The translations under genes were made by a program, and so were the position numbers. Below the pieces are notes generated by a model. It saw nothing but the letters and a program-made list of their open reading frames with translations. It did no database searches and was not told the origin of the DNA. Below, piece after piece: positions 42,802 to 51,883 of a DNA stretch of 64,000 nucleotides. The stretch spans positions 2,401,001-2,465,000 of the forward strand of contig NZ_CP031188.1 of assembly GCF_003344925.1 (NCBI RefSeq), given 5' to 3'. The first letter of the stretch is position 1. Every line of letters begins with the position of its first letter. The stretch comes from Flavobacterium arcticum. Its GTDB lineage: Bacteria > Bacteroidota > Bacteroidia > Flavobacteriales > Flavobacteriaceae.

Positions 42802-43041
42802 ATGAGCAATAAAAAAGTAGTTGTAGGTGTTGCAGCAGGTGTTGCAGCCTTAGCAGTAGTAGGTTTATTATTAAAAAGAAAAGGACATCTTGATGGGTTA
42901 TCAGAAAAAGTAGATGATTTAAGCCACGACCTTAAAGATCGTTTTAAAAATGTAAAAGAATCTGCTAAGAGAAAATTCGATGAGGTAGTGAAAAAAGGCG
43001 AAGATATAGCCGAAAAAAACCAAAAAACAATTGACGCATAA
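42802..43041 (+). CDS. YtxH-like small membrane-anchored protein
   Basis: 79 residues. A single N-terminal membrane helix (VVVGVAAGVAALAVVGLLLK) precedes a charged amphipathic helix (LSEKVDDLSHDLKDRFKNVK ... KKGEDIAEKN). This is the YtxH-like layout seen in general-stress small proteins. It probably lies in the inner membrane with the helix in the cytoplasm. Followed by a strong terminator, so monocistronic. Confidence 0.82.
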   Translation: MSNKKVVVGVAAGVAALAVVGLLLKRKGHLDGLSEKVDDLSHDLKDRFKNVKESAKRKFDEVVKKGEDIAEKNQKTIDA

Positions 43042-43074
43042 GCTTAATAGGCAGAAAATATAATAACGCAATTT

Positions 43075-43112
43075 AAAGAAGCCTTTTCTATATAGAAAAG
43101 GCTTCTTTTTTT
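43075..43112 (+). terminator. Rho-independent terminator
   Basis: 16-bp inverted repeat (43075-43090 with 43093-43108) followed by a T-run; the effective loop is about 6 nt. Confidence 0.88.
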
Positions 43113-43135
43113 AACTTTATACAAAATATAAAATC

Positions 43136-43582
43136 ATGAGAAAATATAGTATTATAATAGTAGTTGTATTAACGCTTATATATAGCTGTAAGTCGCAAGA
43201 TAAAATACAAAAAGATAAAGCTGCGGTTGTTAAAAACGAAACTAGCACAATAGTTAACGATACCGTACGAATAGCTAATGATAAACTGGAATATGAAGTT
43301 ATAATAATAGAACCAGGGTTTAACGCTTGGTTAGCATCACGAGCACGTCAAAGAGGCTATTATGGTCAGCCTTATCTTGAAGTAAAAAATCGACAATGGG
43401 TTACTGAATGGAATATAAGAGCCATGAACCCGCAACGTTATGGCAATATGTATCAAATGCAAATAGATTACAGACCACAAATTGACTATGGCTATGAAGT
43501 AAACTACTTACTGTACAACTACCTTGTATATTTCCAACAAACTAACCAACAAAAGCTGGGAGGTATTGTACCACAATACTAA
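43136..43582 (+). CDS. DUF6146-like lipoprotein
   Basis: 148 residues with a lipoprotein signal (MRKYSIIIVVVLTLIYSC, Cys18). The mature part contains LEYEVIIIEPGFNAWLASRA and WNIRAMNPQRYGNMYQ, rich in Tyr and Arg. From memory this is the flavobacterial DUF6146 family; not verified. Anchored in the outer or inner membrane. The next gene starts 30 bases downstream on the same strand. Confidence 0.82.
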   Translation: MRKYSIIIVVVLTLIYSCKSQDKIQKDKAAVVKNETSTIVNDTVRIANDKLEYEVIIIEPGFNAWLASRARQRGYYGQPYLEVKNRQWVTEWNIRAMNPQRYGNMYQMQIDYRPQIDYGYEVNYLLYNYLVYFQQTNQQKLGGIVPQY

Positions 43583-43612
43583 AAAAGGTATATTTGCCTA
43601 CAGGCTTTTATT

Positions 43613-43918
43613 ATGAAAAAATTAAAAAAACGTTGGGAAATAACAAGTAACTTTCAGCTTGTAGTAATATTTATTGTGTTTGCTGTTACAGGCTCAACAT
43701 CTGCCTATCTTTCTAAACCTGTCTTAACATGGATGGGGGTTACTAAAGAGACTCTTCCCTTATATTTTTATATACCGCTATACCTCATACTAATATTCCC
43801 TATATACCAAGTACTGCTTGTATTTTTCGGGTTTATTTCAGGACAATTCCGCTTCTTTTGGAAATTCGAAAAGCGAATGCTAAAAATGGTTGGCTTAGGT
43901 TTTTTATTTAAAGAATAA
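43613..43918 (+). CDS. DUF6787-like integral membrane protein
   Basis: 101 residues with two transmembrane helices (FQLVVIFIVFAVTGSTSAYL and YFYIPLYLILIFPIYQVLLV) and a basic C-terminal FWKFEKRMLKMVGLG. This resembles the family DUF6787 found in flavobacteria, sometimes mislabelled as diacylglyceryl transferase; it is far too short for that enzyme. It is probably cotranscribed with the DUF6146-like lipoprotein. Confidence 0.78.
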   Translation: MKKLKKRWEITSNFQLVVIFIVFAVTGSTSAYLSKPVLTWMGVTKETLPLYFYIPLYLILIFPIYQVLLVFFGFISGQFRFFWKFEKRMLKMVGLGFLFKE

Positions 43919-43952
43919 AAAAGACAGTTATAAAAGATATTAGTACTTTATT

Positions 43953-44717
43953 TTAAACTTCCCCAACAGATATTATAATTTTATCCTCGCACCAAGATTT
44001 TAATATACTCATAAAATTATATGTTATATCTTGATAACTACCAAATTTATCAGTATAATCATATTTAAGCCAATCTTCAAAATAGTTTTCTAATATTACG
44101 AAGAGATGCATATCAATATTTTTTAAATCAGCATAAAACTTACTGTAATCGAAGGATTTATTCGGACAAGCTTTAGCAGAAAAATATATACCTATATAGC
44201 AGTCTATAGCTTTATCCAAATATACTAACCCTTTATAAGAATCAAAACAAAAACCTTTTTGTAGTAAGTGAAAATCTTCATTTTTTCCTTTATCTAAATA
44301 ATAATCATCTTGAAAATCTTCAACATCATATCCTAATTCAAGAAAAAGAGGAAGCATTTTAATATGATTTAGATTATTAGATATATTATCTAATAAATCT
44401 TGAGAAAATATTTTATGTAATTTTACATCTGAAAGTGAGTTTATCTTTAAACAACCTCCAATATATACTCCTACTTGCATTAAATATATATGCAATAATT
44501 CATGAGTAAATGAGGAGCTCTTTAAGTTATCAAATTGTACGTAAATAATGTGCTTATTATTCTTGGAATAAACTCCATATGAAGAATAATTTCCAATTGA
44601 TATAGATATATTTTCCGTATTAATTAATCTGTTCCATAATTCCACATTCTTTTCATCTAATAGATATTTCAGATATTTTTTATTCCTAATTTGATTTTTG
44701 ACTCTCCTAAACATCAT
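43953..44717 (-). CDS. Putative zincin-like metallopeptidase (HELLH motif)
   Basis: 254 residues, no signal peptide, unusually AT-rich. The single recognisable motif is THELLHIYLM, an HExxH zinc-binding helix at residues 72-76, followed by a conserved-looking NNLNHIKMLPLFLELGYD (His118) that could position a further ligand. No named peptidase family is recognised. It stands alone between the DUF6787-like gene and msrA. An 18-bp perfect palindrome (44758-44775) lies 41 bases upstream of its start. Confidence 0.65.
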   Translation of the reverse strand: MMFRRVKNQIRNKKYLKYLLDEKNVELWNRLINTENISISIGNYSSYGVYSKNNKHIIYVQFDNLKSSSFTHELLHIYLMQVGVYIGGCLKINSLSDVKLHKIFSQDLLDNISNNLNHIKMLPLFLELGYDVEDFQDDYYLDKGKNEDFHLLQKGFCFDSYKGLVYLDKAIDCYIGIYFSAKACPNKSFDYSKFYADLKNIDMHLFVILENYFEDWLKYDYTDKFGSYQDITYNFMSILKSWCEDKIIISVGEV

Positions 44718-44757
44718 ACGTTATACTTTATATATTTAGAAGTAAATATAAATACAG

Positions 44758-44775
44758 TTAAGAAAATTTTCTTAA
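44758..44775. repeat. 18-bp perfect palindrome upstream of the HELLH gene
   Basis: TTAAGAAAATTTTCTTAA is self-complementary with no loop, so it is more like a protein-binding site than a terminator. It lies between the HELLH gene start and the msrA terminator. Confidence 0.5.
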
Positions 44776-44814
44776 TTGTGTTTGATTTTTTTATTAACTA
44801 TATTATTAACAAAA

Positions 44815-44835
44815 AAGCCCCGCATTGCAGGGCTT
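44815..44835 (-). terminator. Terminator of msrA
   Basis: 9-bp GC-rich stem with one G-U pair (44815-44823 with 44827-44835) and a T-run on the minus strand, 7 bases past the stop. Confidence 0.88.
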
Positions 44836-44841
44836 CAATCA

Positions 44842-45504
44842 TTATTCTTTAAGTTTCGACTTATAATTCTTTTTCAACTTATCTAGCTTGGGTGCAATTA
44901 CAGCTTGGCAATAAGGCTGGTTTTGGTTTTGTGCATAATAATCTTGATGATTATCTTCGGCAGGATAAAAAGTACTTGCCTTAGACACTTTAGTAACTAT
45001 TTTTTTACCAAATATATCTTGCTCAGTAAGCAACTTAATAAAATTTTCCGCAGATGCTTTCTGTGTTTCGGTAGTATAAAATATCTCACTTCTGTATTGT
45101 GTGCCCACATCTGCCCCTTGTCTATTTAGCGTAGTTGGGTCGTGTGTAGAGAAAAATATTTCTAATAAATCTTCATACGCCACATCGTCAGGATCAAAAG
45201 TTATTTTAATAGCTTCGGCATGACCACTATAACCACTACATACCTCTTTATAAGTTGGGTTTTCGGTTTTCCCTCCTATGTAGCCTGATACCACTTTATC
45301 TACCCCTTTAAGATCAGTAAAAAAAGCTTCGGTACACCAAAAGCATCCCCCTGCAAAAATGGCTATTTCTGTTTTTGTGCTATCCATGTTATTTGTATTT
45401 TCTTTTATTTCGCTTAGGTTTTCATCATTTACAGTTGGGGTCTTCCCTTTCGACTGGCACGAAAATGAAACCATAGCTACTAGTATTAGCATTACTTTAT
45501 TCAT
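44842..45504 (-). CDS. msrA: Peptide-methionine (S)-S-oxide reductase, lipoprotein form
   Basis: 220 residues. The N-terminus MNKVMLILVAMVSFSCQSKG is a lipoprotein signal with Cys16, so this MsrA is envelope-anchored. The catalytic motif GCFWCTEAFF, then GYIGGKTENPTYKEVCSGYSG and SHDPTT-like FSTHDPTTLNRQG, are all intact. It reduces methionine sulfoxide in oxidatively damaged proteins. Monocistronic. Confidence 0.96.
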   Translation of the reverse strand: MNKVMLILVAMVSFSCQSKGKTPTVNDENLSEIKENTNNMDSTKTEIAIFAGGCFWCTEAFFTDLKGVDKVVSGYIGGKTENPTYKEVCSGYSGHAEAIKITFDPDDVAYEDLLEIFFSTHDPTTLNRQGADVGTQYRSEIFYTTETQKASAENFIKLLTEQDIFGKKIVTKVSKASTFYPAEDNHQDYYAQNQNQPYCQAVIAPKLDKLKKNYKSKLKE

Positions 45505-45642
45505 AAGTTTTACAAAATTAATGATTAGTATTCTCGATTAAAGTCTGCTTAACGAAACTTTACAATTATTACATACTAAATATTGTGCCAAAAAAGATTT
45601 ATTCTTTTTTAAATTGTTTGTTTCTTTGTGAAAACTGCACGA

Positions 45643-46305
45643 ATGATACAGGCAAAAAATATACACAAATACTATGGCGATCTTCATGTATTAAAAGGAG
45701 TTAGCTTACACATTAAAAAAAGTGAAATAGTTTCGATAGTAGGAGCATCGGGTGCCGGAAAAACCACGCTACTACAACTGTTAGGTACGCTCGATAAACC
45801 GAGTAAAGAAAATGGAACTTCATTACTTATAAATAATGAAGATGTACTAAACATGAAAGATAAAGCCTTATCTAAATTCCGTAACCTGCAACTCGGTTTT
45901 ATATTCCAGTTTCACCAGTTACTACCTGAATTTTCGGCTCTCGAAAATGTTTGTATTCCTGGATTTATAGCCAATAGACCTAAAAAAGAGATTGAGGCCG
46001 AAGCAAAAAGATTATTAGACTACTTAGGGTTATCACACCGCATAGATCACAAACCGGGAGAACTTTCGGGTGGCGAGCAGCAACGTGTAGCGGTAGCAAG
46101 GGCTTTAATTAACAACCCAGCCGTAATTTTTGCCGATGAACCTTCGGGAAACTTAGATACTGCTTCTGCCGAGAACCTGCACAAGCTGTTTTTTAAACTA
46201 CGCGACGAGATGGGACAAACTTTTGTAATTGTTACCCACAACGAAGAACTTGCTAATATGGCAGATAGAAAACTGGTAATGAGCGATGGTAATATAATAA
46301 GGTAA
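45643..46305 (+). CDS. LolD-like ABC transporter ATPase
   Basis: 220 residues from the ATG at 45643 ([19 protein letters not shown]); a GTG five codons upstream is less likely. Walker [16 protein letters not shown], signature [15 protein letters not shown] and Walker [13 protein letters not shown] are intact, and the spacing and ADEPSGNLD wording are those of the MacB/LolD group. It would power lipoprotein release or a related export complex together with a permease that is not in this window. The next gene starts 3 bases after its stop. Confidence 0.9.
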   Translation: MIQAKNIHKYYGDLHVLKGVSLHIKKSEIVSIVGASGAGKTTLLQLLGTLDKPSKENGTSLLINNEDVLNMKDKALSKFRNLQLGFIFQFHQLLPEFSALENVCIPGFIANRPKKEIEAEAKRLLDYLGLSHRIDHKPGELSGGEQQRVAVARALINNPAVIFADEPSGNLDTASAENLHKLFFKLRDEMGQTFVIVTHNEELANMADRKLVMSDGNIIR

Positions 46306-46308
46306 ATT

Positions 46309-48006
46309 ATGCTTTTAATACTCATCAGTTGGCTTTATATAAGTTTCATCTCTATTAATTTAGGGTGTTTATTTGCTAAACTGTTAAGTATAAAAAATAA
46401 AGATTTCTCGGTCACGGCACTACTAGGGTTATTTGCCACTACCCTATTAGCATCATTTTGGGCTATTTTTAAAAACATTGGTCTTGAATTTCATATTTGT
46501 CTACTATTTATAACACTGGTATGCTCCTATTTTTTAAGAAAAGATATCAAAGAGGTAGTATACACCAGTCTATCGCGCATAAAAAAAATTGCTCCATTTT
46601 TTAAAATTTCGTTGCTCTTAAACTGCTTATTAATTGTAGCACAATGTGCTACTGTACCTTATGTAATAGATAATGAGTCATACTACATACAGACTATAAA
46701 ATGGCTAAATGAATACGGACTTGTAAAAGGTGTAGGTAATGTCCACTTCTTTTTGGCACAAACCAGTGGTTGGCATATAACCCAAAGTGCATTCAGTTTT
46801 TCATTTTTATACCCTAATTTTAATGATATAAGCGGGTATTGCTTATTGCTTGGTAACATCTTTTGTATCCTAAAGCTAAACCAATACTTTACAGACAAGA
46901 AATTCCATAACCTAGTTATAGGGATGTTACCGTTGGCTAATGTGTTTCTATTTCAGTTTATAAGTGCCCCATCACCCGATATACCAATTTATATCCTAAG
47001 CTTTATTATATTTAGCTATTTCCTTAGCAGTACCACCGAAACATACACGAATGATTTTAAACTTATTAGTATATTTATTATATATCTGATTTTTATAAAA
47101 ACCACAGCCGTAGCACTATTGCTACTTCCGCTAATAATGTTTTTTAGTAATACTAAAAAAGCATTTAGCACTTTTGTGCCTATAGGTATTACAGGCGTGT
47201 TAACATTGGCTGCTTTTGTTGTAAAAAATACAATTGTCAGCGGTTATCCGCTTTTTCCGATAATAAATATTGCTTATGACTGCGACTGGATAATTCCTAA
47301 AGAAATAGCCCAGCGCTATTATGACGAAACTAAAGTATATGGATACCTGTTACAGAAATCTGTTTACAATACCATGAACTATAAACAGCTTTTCGTTAGA
47401 TGGCTAACACTCCCAAAACTACATGGGGTATTTAACCTTATAGGTATGGGTCTTATACTTATTACCCCTATAGGCATTTACAAGTTTAAGAATGAAAAAA
47501 AATGGTGGATACTGTACCTTTATATGCTTGTGCAAATGGTACTTTTATTTTTATCATCACCACAGTATCGTTTTTTTATAAATACAGTATTGCTGTTCTC
47601 TTTTTTCTTTGCAACACTACTATTTACAAGTCAAAAAAGTTTAAAAATACTTTTTACACTCAGTATAGTGGCAGTTGCTTATGTGTTGTTTATACCTATA
47701 GACCTGAATAAATTTGCAGAAAACAAATTTGCTACAGCAAACAGTAGCTTTAAACCACAAGAAATTATAATACCGCACAGCAATAGTAAGCTTGACACTA
47801 AGTTTGAAAAGGTTACTATAGACAACTTTACTTTTTGGTCGCCGTTAAACAACGAATTCTTTTGGGTTTCAGGTAATGGTCCTGTGCCCTGTGCAAACAA
47901 AGACCATATCTATAGCTTTAAAAAAAGATACGGAGTTATACCACAAATGAGAGGAAAGAGCCTTAAAGATGGCTTTTATGCTAAAAAAACAGAGAATAAA
48001 CCTTGA
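46309..48006 (+). CDS. Polytopic membrane protein, LIC_10190-like
   Basis: 565 residues with about 11-12 transmembrane helices (for example LISWLYISFISINLGCLFAK and ISIFIIYLIFIKTTAVALLL) and a soluble C-terminal 100 residues. The layout, with long periplasmic loops such as NESYYIQTIKWLNEYG, resembles GT-C-like glycosyltransferases; the name LIC_10190 family is from memory. It starts 3 bases after the ATPase gene, so it is cotranscribed, and overlaps the next frame. No catalytic Asp motif was confirmed. Confidence 0.78.
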   Translation: MLLILISWLYISFISINLGCLFAKLLSIKNKDFSVTALLGLFATTLLASFWAIFKNIGLEFHICLLFITLVCSYFLRKDIKEVVYTSLSRIKKIAPFFKISLLLNCLLIVAQCATVPYVIDNESYYIQTIKWLNEYGLVKGVGNVHFFLAQTSGWHITQSAFSFSFLYPNFNDISGYCLLLGNIFCILKLNQYFTDKKFHNLVIGMLPLANVFLFQFISAPSPDIPIYILSFIIFSYFLSSTTETYTNDFKLISIFIIYLIFIKTTAVALLLLPLIMFFSNTKKAFSTFVPIGITGVLTLAAFVVKNTIVSGYPLFPIINIAYDCDWIIPKEIAQRYYDETKVYGYLLQKSVYNTMNYKQLFVRWLTLPKLHGVFNLIGMGLILITPIGIYKFKNEKKWWILYLYMLVQMVLLFLSSPQYRFFINTVLLFSFFFATLLFTSQKSLKILFTLSIVAVAYVLFIPIDLNKFAENKFATANSSFKPQEIIIPHSNSKLDTKFEKVTIDNFTFWSPLNNEFFWVSGNGPVPCANKDHIYSFKKRYGVIPQMRGKSLKDGFYAKKTENKP

Positions 48007-48008
48007 TA

Positions 48009-48773
48009 ATGACTCAAAACGAACTAAAAGATTTTCTTGACGAAAAGGTAGTACTATACAATAAACCCGATTTTATAGAGTCTGACCCTATACAAATACC
48101 ACATCTTTTTATGCAAAAAGAAGATATAGAAATAGCAGGATTCTTAGCAGCTACTATTGCTTGGGGTAATAGAAAAATGATTATTAATAATGCCCACAAA
48201 ATGATGGAATTGATGGGTAATAGTCCCTACGATTTTGTGATGAGCCATAAAGAACATCATTTGGACTCGCTTGAAGGCTTTGTACATCGTACCTTTAATA
48301 GTACAGATTTTACCACATTTATAAAGGCTTTGCAAAACATCTATATTAAACACAACGGGCTAGAAGGGGTGTTCGCTAAAAACATCAAAAACAATAGTAT
48401 GCAAAAAAGCATCCACGAGTTTAAAAAAGTTTTTTTTGAAGTAGCACACCAGCCTCGTACGCAAAAACACGTATCTGACCCTTTGAATGGTTCAGCAGCA
48501 AAACGTATTAATATGTTCTTGCGCTGGATGGTACGCGATGATACTACAGGAGTAGATTTAGGGATATGGAAAAGCATTTCGCCCTCAGCCCTCTCCTGCC
48601 CGCTCGATGTACACAGCGGTAATGTAGCGCGGAAACTAGGAATATTAACCCGTAAGCAAAACGATGCCAAAGCCTTAGCGGAGTTAGACACACAACTGCG
48701 CCTTATGGATGCTACCGATCCTGTAAAATATGATTTTGCTTTATTTGGGTTGGGTGTGTTTGAAAAGTTTTAA
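48009..48773 (+). CDS. TIGR02757 (DUF2400) family protein
   Basis: 254 residues from the ATG at 48009, preferred over a TTG two codons upstream. Matching landmarks are KPDFIESDPIQIPHLF, FLAATIAWGNRKMIINNAHK, FLRWMVRDDTTGVDLGIWKS and CPLDVHSGNVARKLGIL. The family fold is DNA glycosylase-like with a DNA-repair flavour, but function is unproven. It overlaps no gene but begins 3 bases after the previous stop region, suggesting one transcript with the two upstream genes. Confidence 0.9.
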   Translation: MTQNELKDFLDEKVVLYNKPDFIESDPIQIPHLFMQKEDIEIAGFLAATIAWGNRKMIINNAHKMMELMGNSPYDFVMSHKEHHLDSLEGFVHRTFNSTDFTTFIKALQNIYIKHNGLEGVFAKNIKNNSMQKSIHEFKKVFFEVAHQPRTQKHVSDPLNGSAAKRINMFLRWMVRDDTTGVDLGIWKSISPSALSCPLDVHSGNVARKLGILTRKQNDAKALAELDTQLRLMDATDPVKYDFALFGLGVFEKF

Positions 48774-48866
48774 CAACTACATTTCATTATTACTATTAAA
48801 TCGGCATATTAAATTAGCATTAGCATAATTTTACTAAATTGCATCCTTTAATACTGCAAATTTTAC

Positions 48867-50324
48867 ATGGACAATACTCCCAGTACTCCCGATACTAAAA
48901 AACCAATAAGCCTTTTTCAGGCACTTATACCCGTTGTTTTACTTGTTATCATTTTAGCCTATAATGTATATATCTACGGAGATGACGCCCTTAGTGGCTC
49001 TAACCAGTTTGTACTGCTTATAGGGGGAGCCATTGCTGCTATAGTGGGTTTTGCTAACAAAGTGCCATATCATAAAATGCTCGAAAAAGTATCTAAAAAT
49101 ATAAAATCGACTGCGGGTGCTATATTAATATTACTACTCGTGGGCGCATTATCGGGTACATGGCTATTAAGTGGTATTATACCAGCAATGATATATTATG
49201 GATTACAAATATTAAACCCCGCTGTTTTCTTGCCTGCCTGTGTGGTAATATGCGCCATAATATCTATCGCTACAGGAAGTTCATGGACAACCTCGGCAAC
49301 TGTAGGTATCGCATTAATAGGCATTGGCAATGCTATGGGTATGAACTCTGGTATGGTAGCGGGTGCAGTAATATCTGGCGCTTATTTTGGCGATAAAATG
49401 TCGCCATTGTCTGACACTACCAACCTTGCCCCTGCTATGGCGGGTACAGACTTGTTTACCCATATACGCTATATGGCATTTACTACCGTACCTACCCTTA
49501 TAATAACATTAATACTTTTTATAATACTGGGGCTTACACAAACTATATCGGGTACTGCTGATGCGACAGAAACACTAGTGGCAATTAAAGAAAGTTTTAA
49601 TATAAACGGATGGCTCTTTCTTGTCCCTGTTATTGTTATTGCACTTATTGTAAAGAAAACCGAACCACTCATTGCTCTAATGCTGGGTACGCTTTTGGGC
49701 GGATTGTTTGCCCTTATATTTCAGCCAGAACTTGTAGCTAAAATTGGCGGAGCTGATACATTAACATTTGCATCGGGCTATAAAGGTGTTATGAATGCCA
49801 TAACAGTAGAAACCTCTATAGCAACAGAAAATGAAATGTTGCAAGATTTATTTACATCGGGTGGTATGCAAAAAATGATGGGTACTATATGGCTCATTCT
49901 TTGCGCCATGGTATTTGGTGGTGTTATGGAGGCTATAGGTGCGCTACGTACCATTAGTAATGCATTGCTAAAAGTGGCAAAAGGTGTATTTGGGCTTTTT
50001 GCGAGTACCGTAGCGAGTTGCTTAGCGTTAAATATAACAGCATCTGACCAATATCTTGCTATTGTAGTACCTGGTAAAATGTTTGCCGATGCCTATAAAG
50101 AAAAAGGTCTTGCTCCCGAAAATCTAAGCCGCACGCTCGAAGATTCGGGTACTGTAACATCGGTACTTGTTCCTTGGAACACTTGTGGGGCATACCAGTC
50201 GGGCGTATTAGGCGTAAGTACTTTTGACTATCTACCTTATGCCTTCTTTAATATAATTAGTCCTATAATGACGCTTATTTTTGCTGCTTTCAATATCAAA
50301 ATCAGGAAGCTAATAAAAAAATAA
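48867..50324 (+). CDS. NhaC-family Na+/H+ antiporter
   Basis: 485 residues with about 11 transmembrane helices. Diagnostic segments are AIISIATGSSWTTSATVGIA, VISGAYFGDKMSPLSDTTNL and the late LEDSGTVTSVLVPWNTCGAY, all conserved in NhaC. It exchanges sodium for protons across the inner membrane and helps pH and salt balance. Transcribed alone. Confidence 0.94.
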   Translation: MDNTPSTPDTKKPISLFQALIPVVLLVIILAYNVYIYGDDALSGSNQFVLLIGGAIAAIVGFANKVPYHKMLEKVSKNIKSTAGAILILLLVGALSGTWLLSGIIPAMIYYGLQILNPAVFLPACVVICAIISIATGSSWTTSATVGIALIGIGNAMGMNSGMVAGAVISGAYFGDKMSPLSDTTNLAPAMAGTDLFTHIRYMAFTTVPTLIITLILFIILGLTQTISGTADATETLVAIKESFNINGWLFLVPVIVIALIVKKTEPLIALMLGTLLGGLFALIFQPELVAKIGGADTLTFASGYKGVMNAITVETSIATENEMLQDLFTSGGMQKMMGTIWLILCAMVFGGVMEAIGALRTISNALLKVAKGVFGLFASTVASCLALNITASDQYLAIVVPGKMFADAYKEKGLAPENLSRTLEDSGTVTSVLVPWNTCGAYQSGVLGVSTFDYLPYAFFNIISPIMTLIFAAFNIKIRKLIKK

Positions 50325-50369
50325 AACCACATTATCGCAACAATGTTGCATTTATTAAAATAGTATGCC

Positions 50370-50397
50370 TTGTATACGATAATTATTAATAAATTTG
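50370..50397 (+). promoter_or_regulatory. Promoter of the methyltransferase/ZIP unit
   Basis: TTG at 50370-50372, 17 nt, TAAATTTG at 50390-50397. A TTG inside the -7 box (50395) would open the longest frame and is rejected; the ATG is at 50416. Upstream is the odd-centred dyad GCAACA-A-TGTTGC (50337-50349). Confidence 0.7.
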
Positions 50398-50415
50398 CAG
50401 CCACAAATAATTTCT

Positions 50416-51147
50416 ATGCAAGAAGAAAAATGTAACTGGTTTGCATCGTGGTTCGATACACCTTACTACCATATTTTATATAAAGACCGTGATTATACCG
50501 AAGCACGAGCTTTTATGGATAATCTTACTAATTATCTTAACCTACCCGAAGAAGCAAAAATACTTGACTTAGCCTGCGGTAAAGGCAGACATTCTATATA
50601 CTTAAACGAGTTAGGGTATGATGTTACAGGAGCAGATTTATCTGAAAACAGTATTGAAGCTGCATCAAAATATAGTAATGAAAAATTACATTTTAAAGTA
50701 CACGATATGCGTGAACCTTTTGATGAAAAGTTTGACGCTATATTTAACTTGTTTACTAGTTTTGGGTATTTTGAAAATGACGAAGATAACTTTACTACAC
50801 TAAAAGCAATACGCGATAGCCTTAGCGAGTATGGTTTTGCAGTAATTGATTTTATGAATGTAGAGTATGTACTTAAAAACCTTGTAGCAGAACAAGTTAA
50901 AGTAGTAGAAGGTATCGAATTTCATATTAAAAAACATTTGAAAGACGGTCATATCATTAAAGAGATAAACTTTGAAGATAAAGGCAAAGCCTATCATTAT
51001 ACCGAAAAAGTAAAAGCATTAAGACTCGAAGATTTTGAAGCTATGATGGAAAAAGCAGGAATTTATTTACTTGATATTTTTGGCGATTATAAACTTCATA
51101 AATTCTCTAAAAAAGAATCAGAACGTTTAATTATGATTTTTAAATAA
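50416..51147 (+). CDS. Class I SAM-dependent methyltransferase
   Basis: 243 residues from the ATG at 50416. Motif I ILDLACGKGRHSIYLNELGY and the following acidic VTGADLS, plus FDAIFNLFTSFGYFE, define a SAM-binding Rossmann fold. The C-terminal half is beta-rich. The substrate is unknown. The stop codon overlaps the start of the ZIP transporter gene by one base (taaATG-type overlap), so the two are translationally coupled. Confidence 0.9.
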   Translation: MQEEKCNWFASWFDTPYYHILYKDRDYTEARAFMDNLTNYLNLPEEAKILDLACGKGRHSIYLNELGYDVTGADLSENSIEAASKYSNEKLHFKVHDMREPFDEKFDAIFNLFTSFGYFENDEDNFTTLKAIRDSLSEYGFAVIDFMNVEYVLKNLVAEQVKVVEGIEFHIKKHLKDGHIIKEINFEDKGKAYHYTEKVKALRLEDFEAMMEKAGIYLLDIFGDYKLHKFSKKESERLIMIFK

Positions 51148-51860
51148 TGATGATATATATACTTCCGCTATTATCTGTCGTTTTGGGTTATATAGCAGCG
51201 TTGATTTTAAAACCCACAAACAAAAAGAGTATTAAGTTACTACTTGCATTTAGTGGTTCTTTTTTGCTATCGCTCACAGTAATGCACCTGCTTCCTGAAG
51301 TCTATGAAAGTAGTATGCACGGGCATGAAGGTCATGTACACGAACACACAAACAACCCTATAGGGCTGTATATCATGGCAGGTATAATATTCCAAATTAT
51401 ACTAGAATATTTTTCTAAAGGTGCAGAACACGGGCATGTACACGGGCAGGGTCATGAACATAGTAATAGTATGCCTTGGCTACTGTTTATTAGTTTATGT
51501 ATCCATGCATTGCTAGAGGGGATGCCTGTAAGCCACCACCACGATTTGGCATGGGGCATAGCCATACACCACTTCCCTATTGCTATTATACTTACAGCAT
51601 TCTTTGTAAATTCAGGACTAAATAAAACAGCTATATTACTATTTATAATGGCATTTGCAGTAATGACACCTTTAGGCACATTACTATCGGGGCAATTAGC
51701 ATTTATAGGAAATTATTATACTGAGATTTCTGCTATCGTAGTAGGAATATTATTCCATATCTCATCTACCATTATTTTTGAGAGCAGCGAAGGGCATAAA
51801 TTTAATATGGCAAAGCTTTTAGCTATCATATTGGGGGTTATTATGGCATATTTTCTATAA
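51147..51860 (+). CDS. ZIP-family divalent metal transporter
   Basis: 237 residues with about 7-8 transmembrane helices. A His-rich loop (HGHEGHVHEHTNNP and EHGHVHGQGHEHSNS) and the membrane metal sites LCIHALLEGMPVSHHHD and IAIHHFPIAIILT are the ZIP signatures. It imports zinc or iron into the cytoplasm. Translationally coupled to the upstream methyltransferase; the murQ gene follows 23 bases later. Confidence 0.92.
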   Translation: MMIYILPLLSVVLGYIAALILKPTNKKSIKLLLAFSGSFLLSLTVMHLLPEVYESSMHGHEGHVHEHTNNPIGLYIMAGIIFQIILEYFSKGAEHGHVHGQGHEHSNSMPWLLFISLCIHALLEGMPVSHHHDLAWGIAIHHFPIAIILTAFFVNSGLNKTAILLFIMAFAVMTPLGTLLSGQLAFIGNYYTEISAIVVGILFHISSTIIFESSEGHKFNMAKLLAIILGVIMAYFL

Positions 51861-51883
51861 TTTTACGCTAAAAGCAATTTATC

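Noticed and set aside
43613..43918. Prolipoprotein diacylglyceryl transferase
   Set aside because: Too short (101 residues, two helices) and lacks the Lgt signature.
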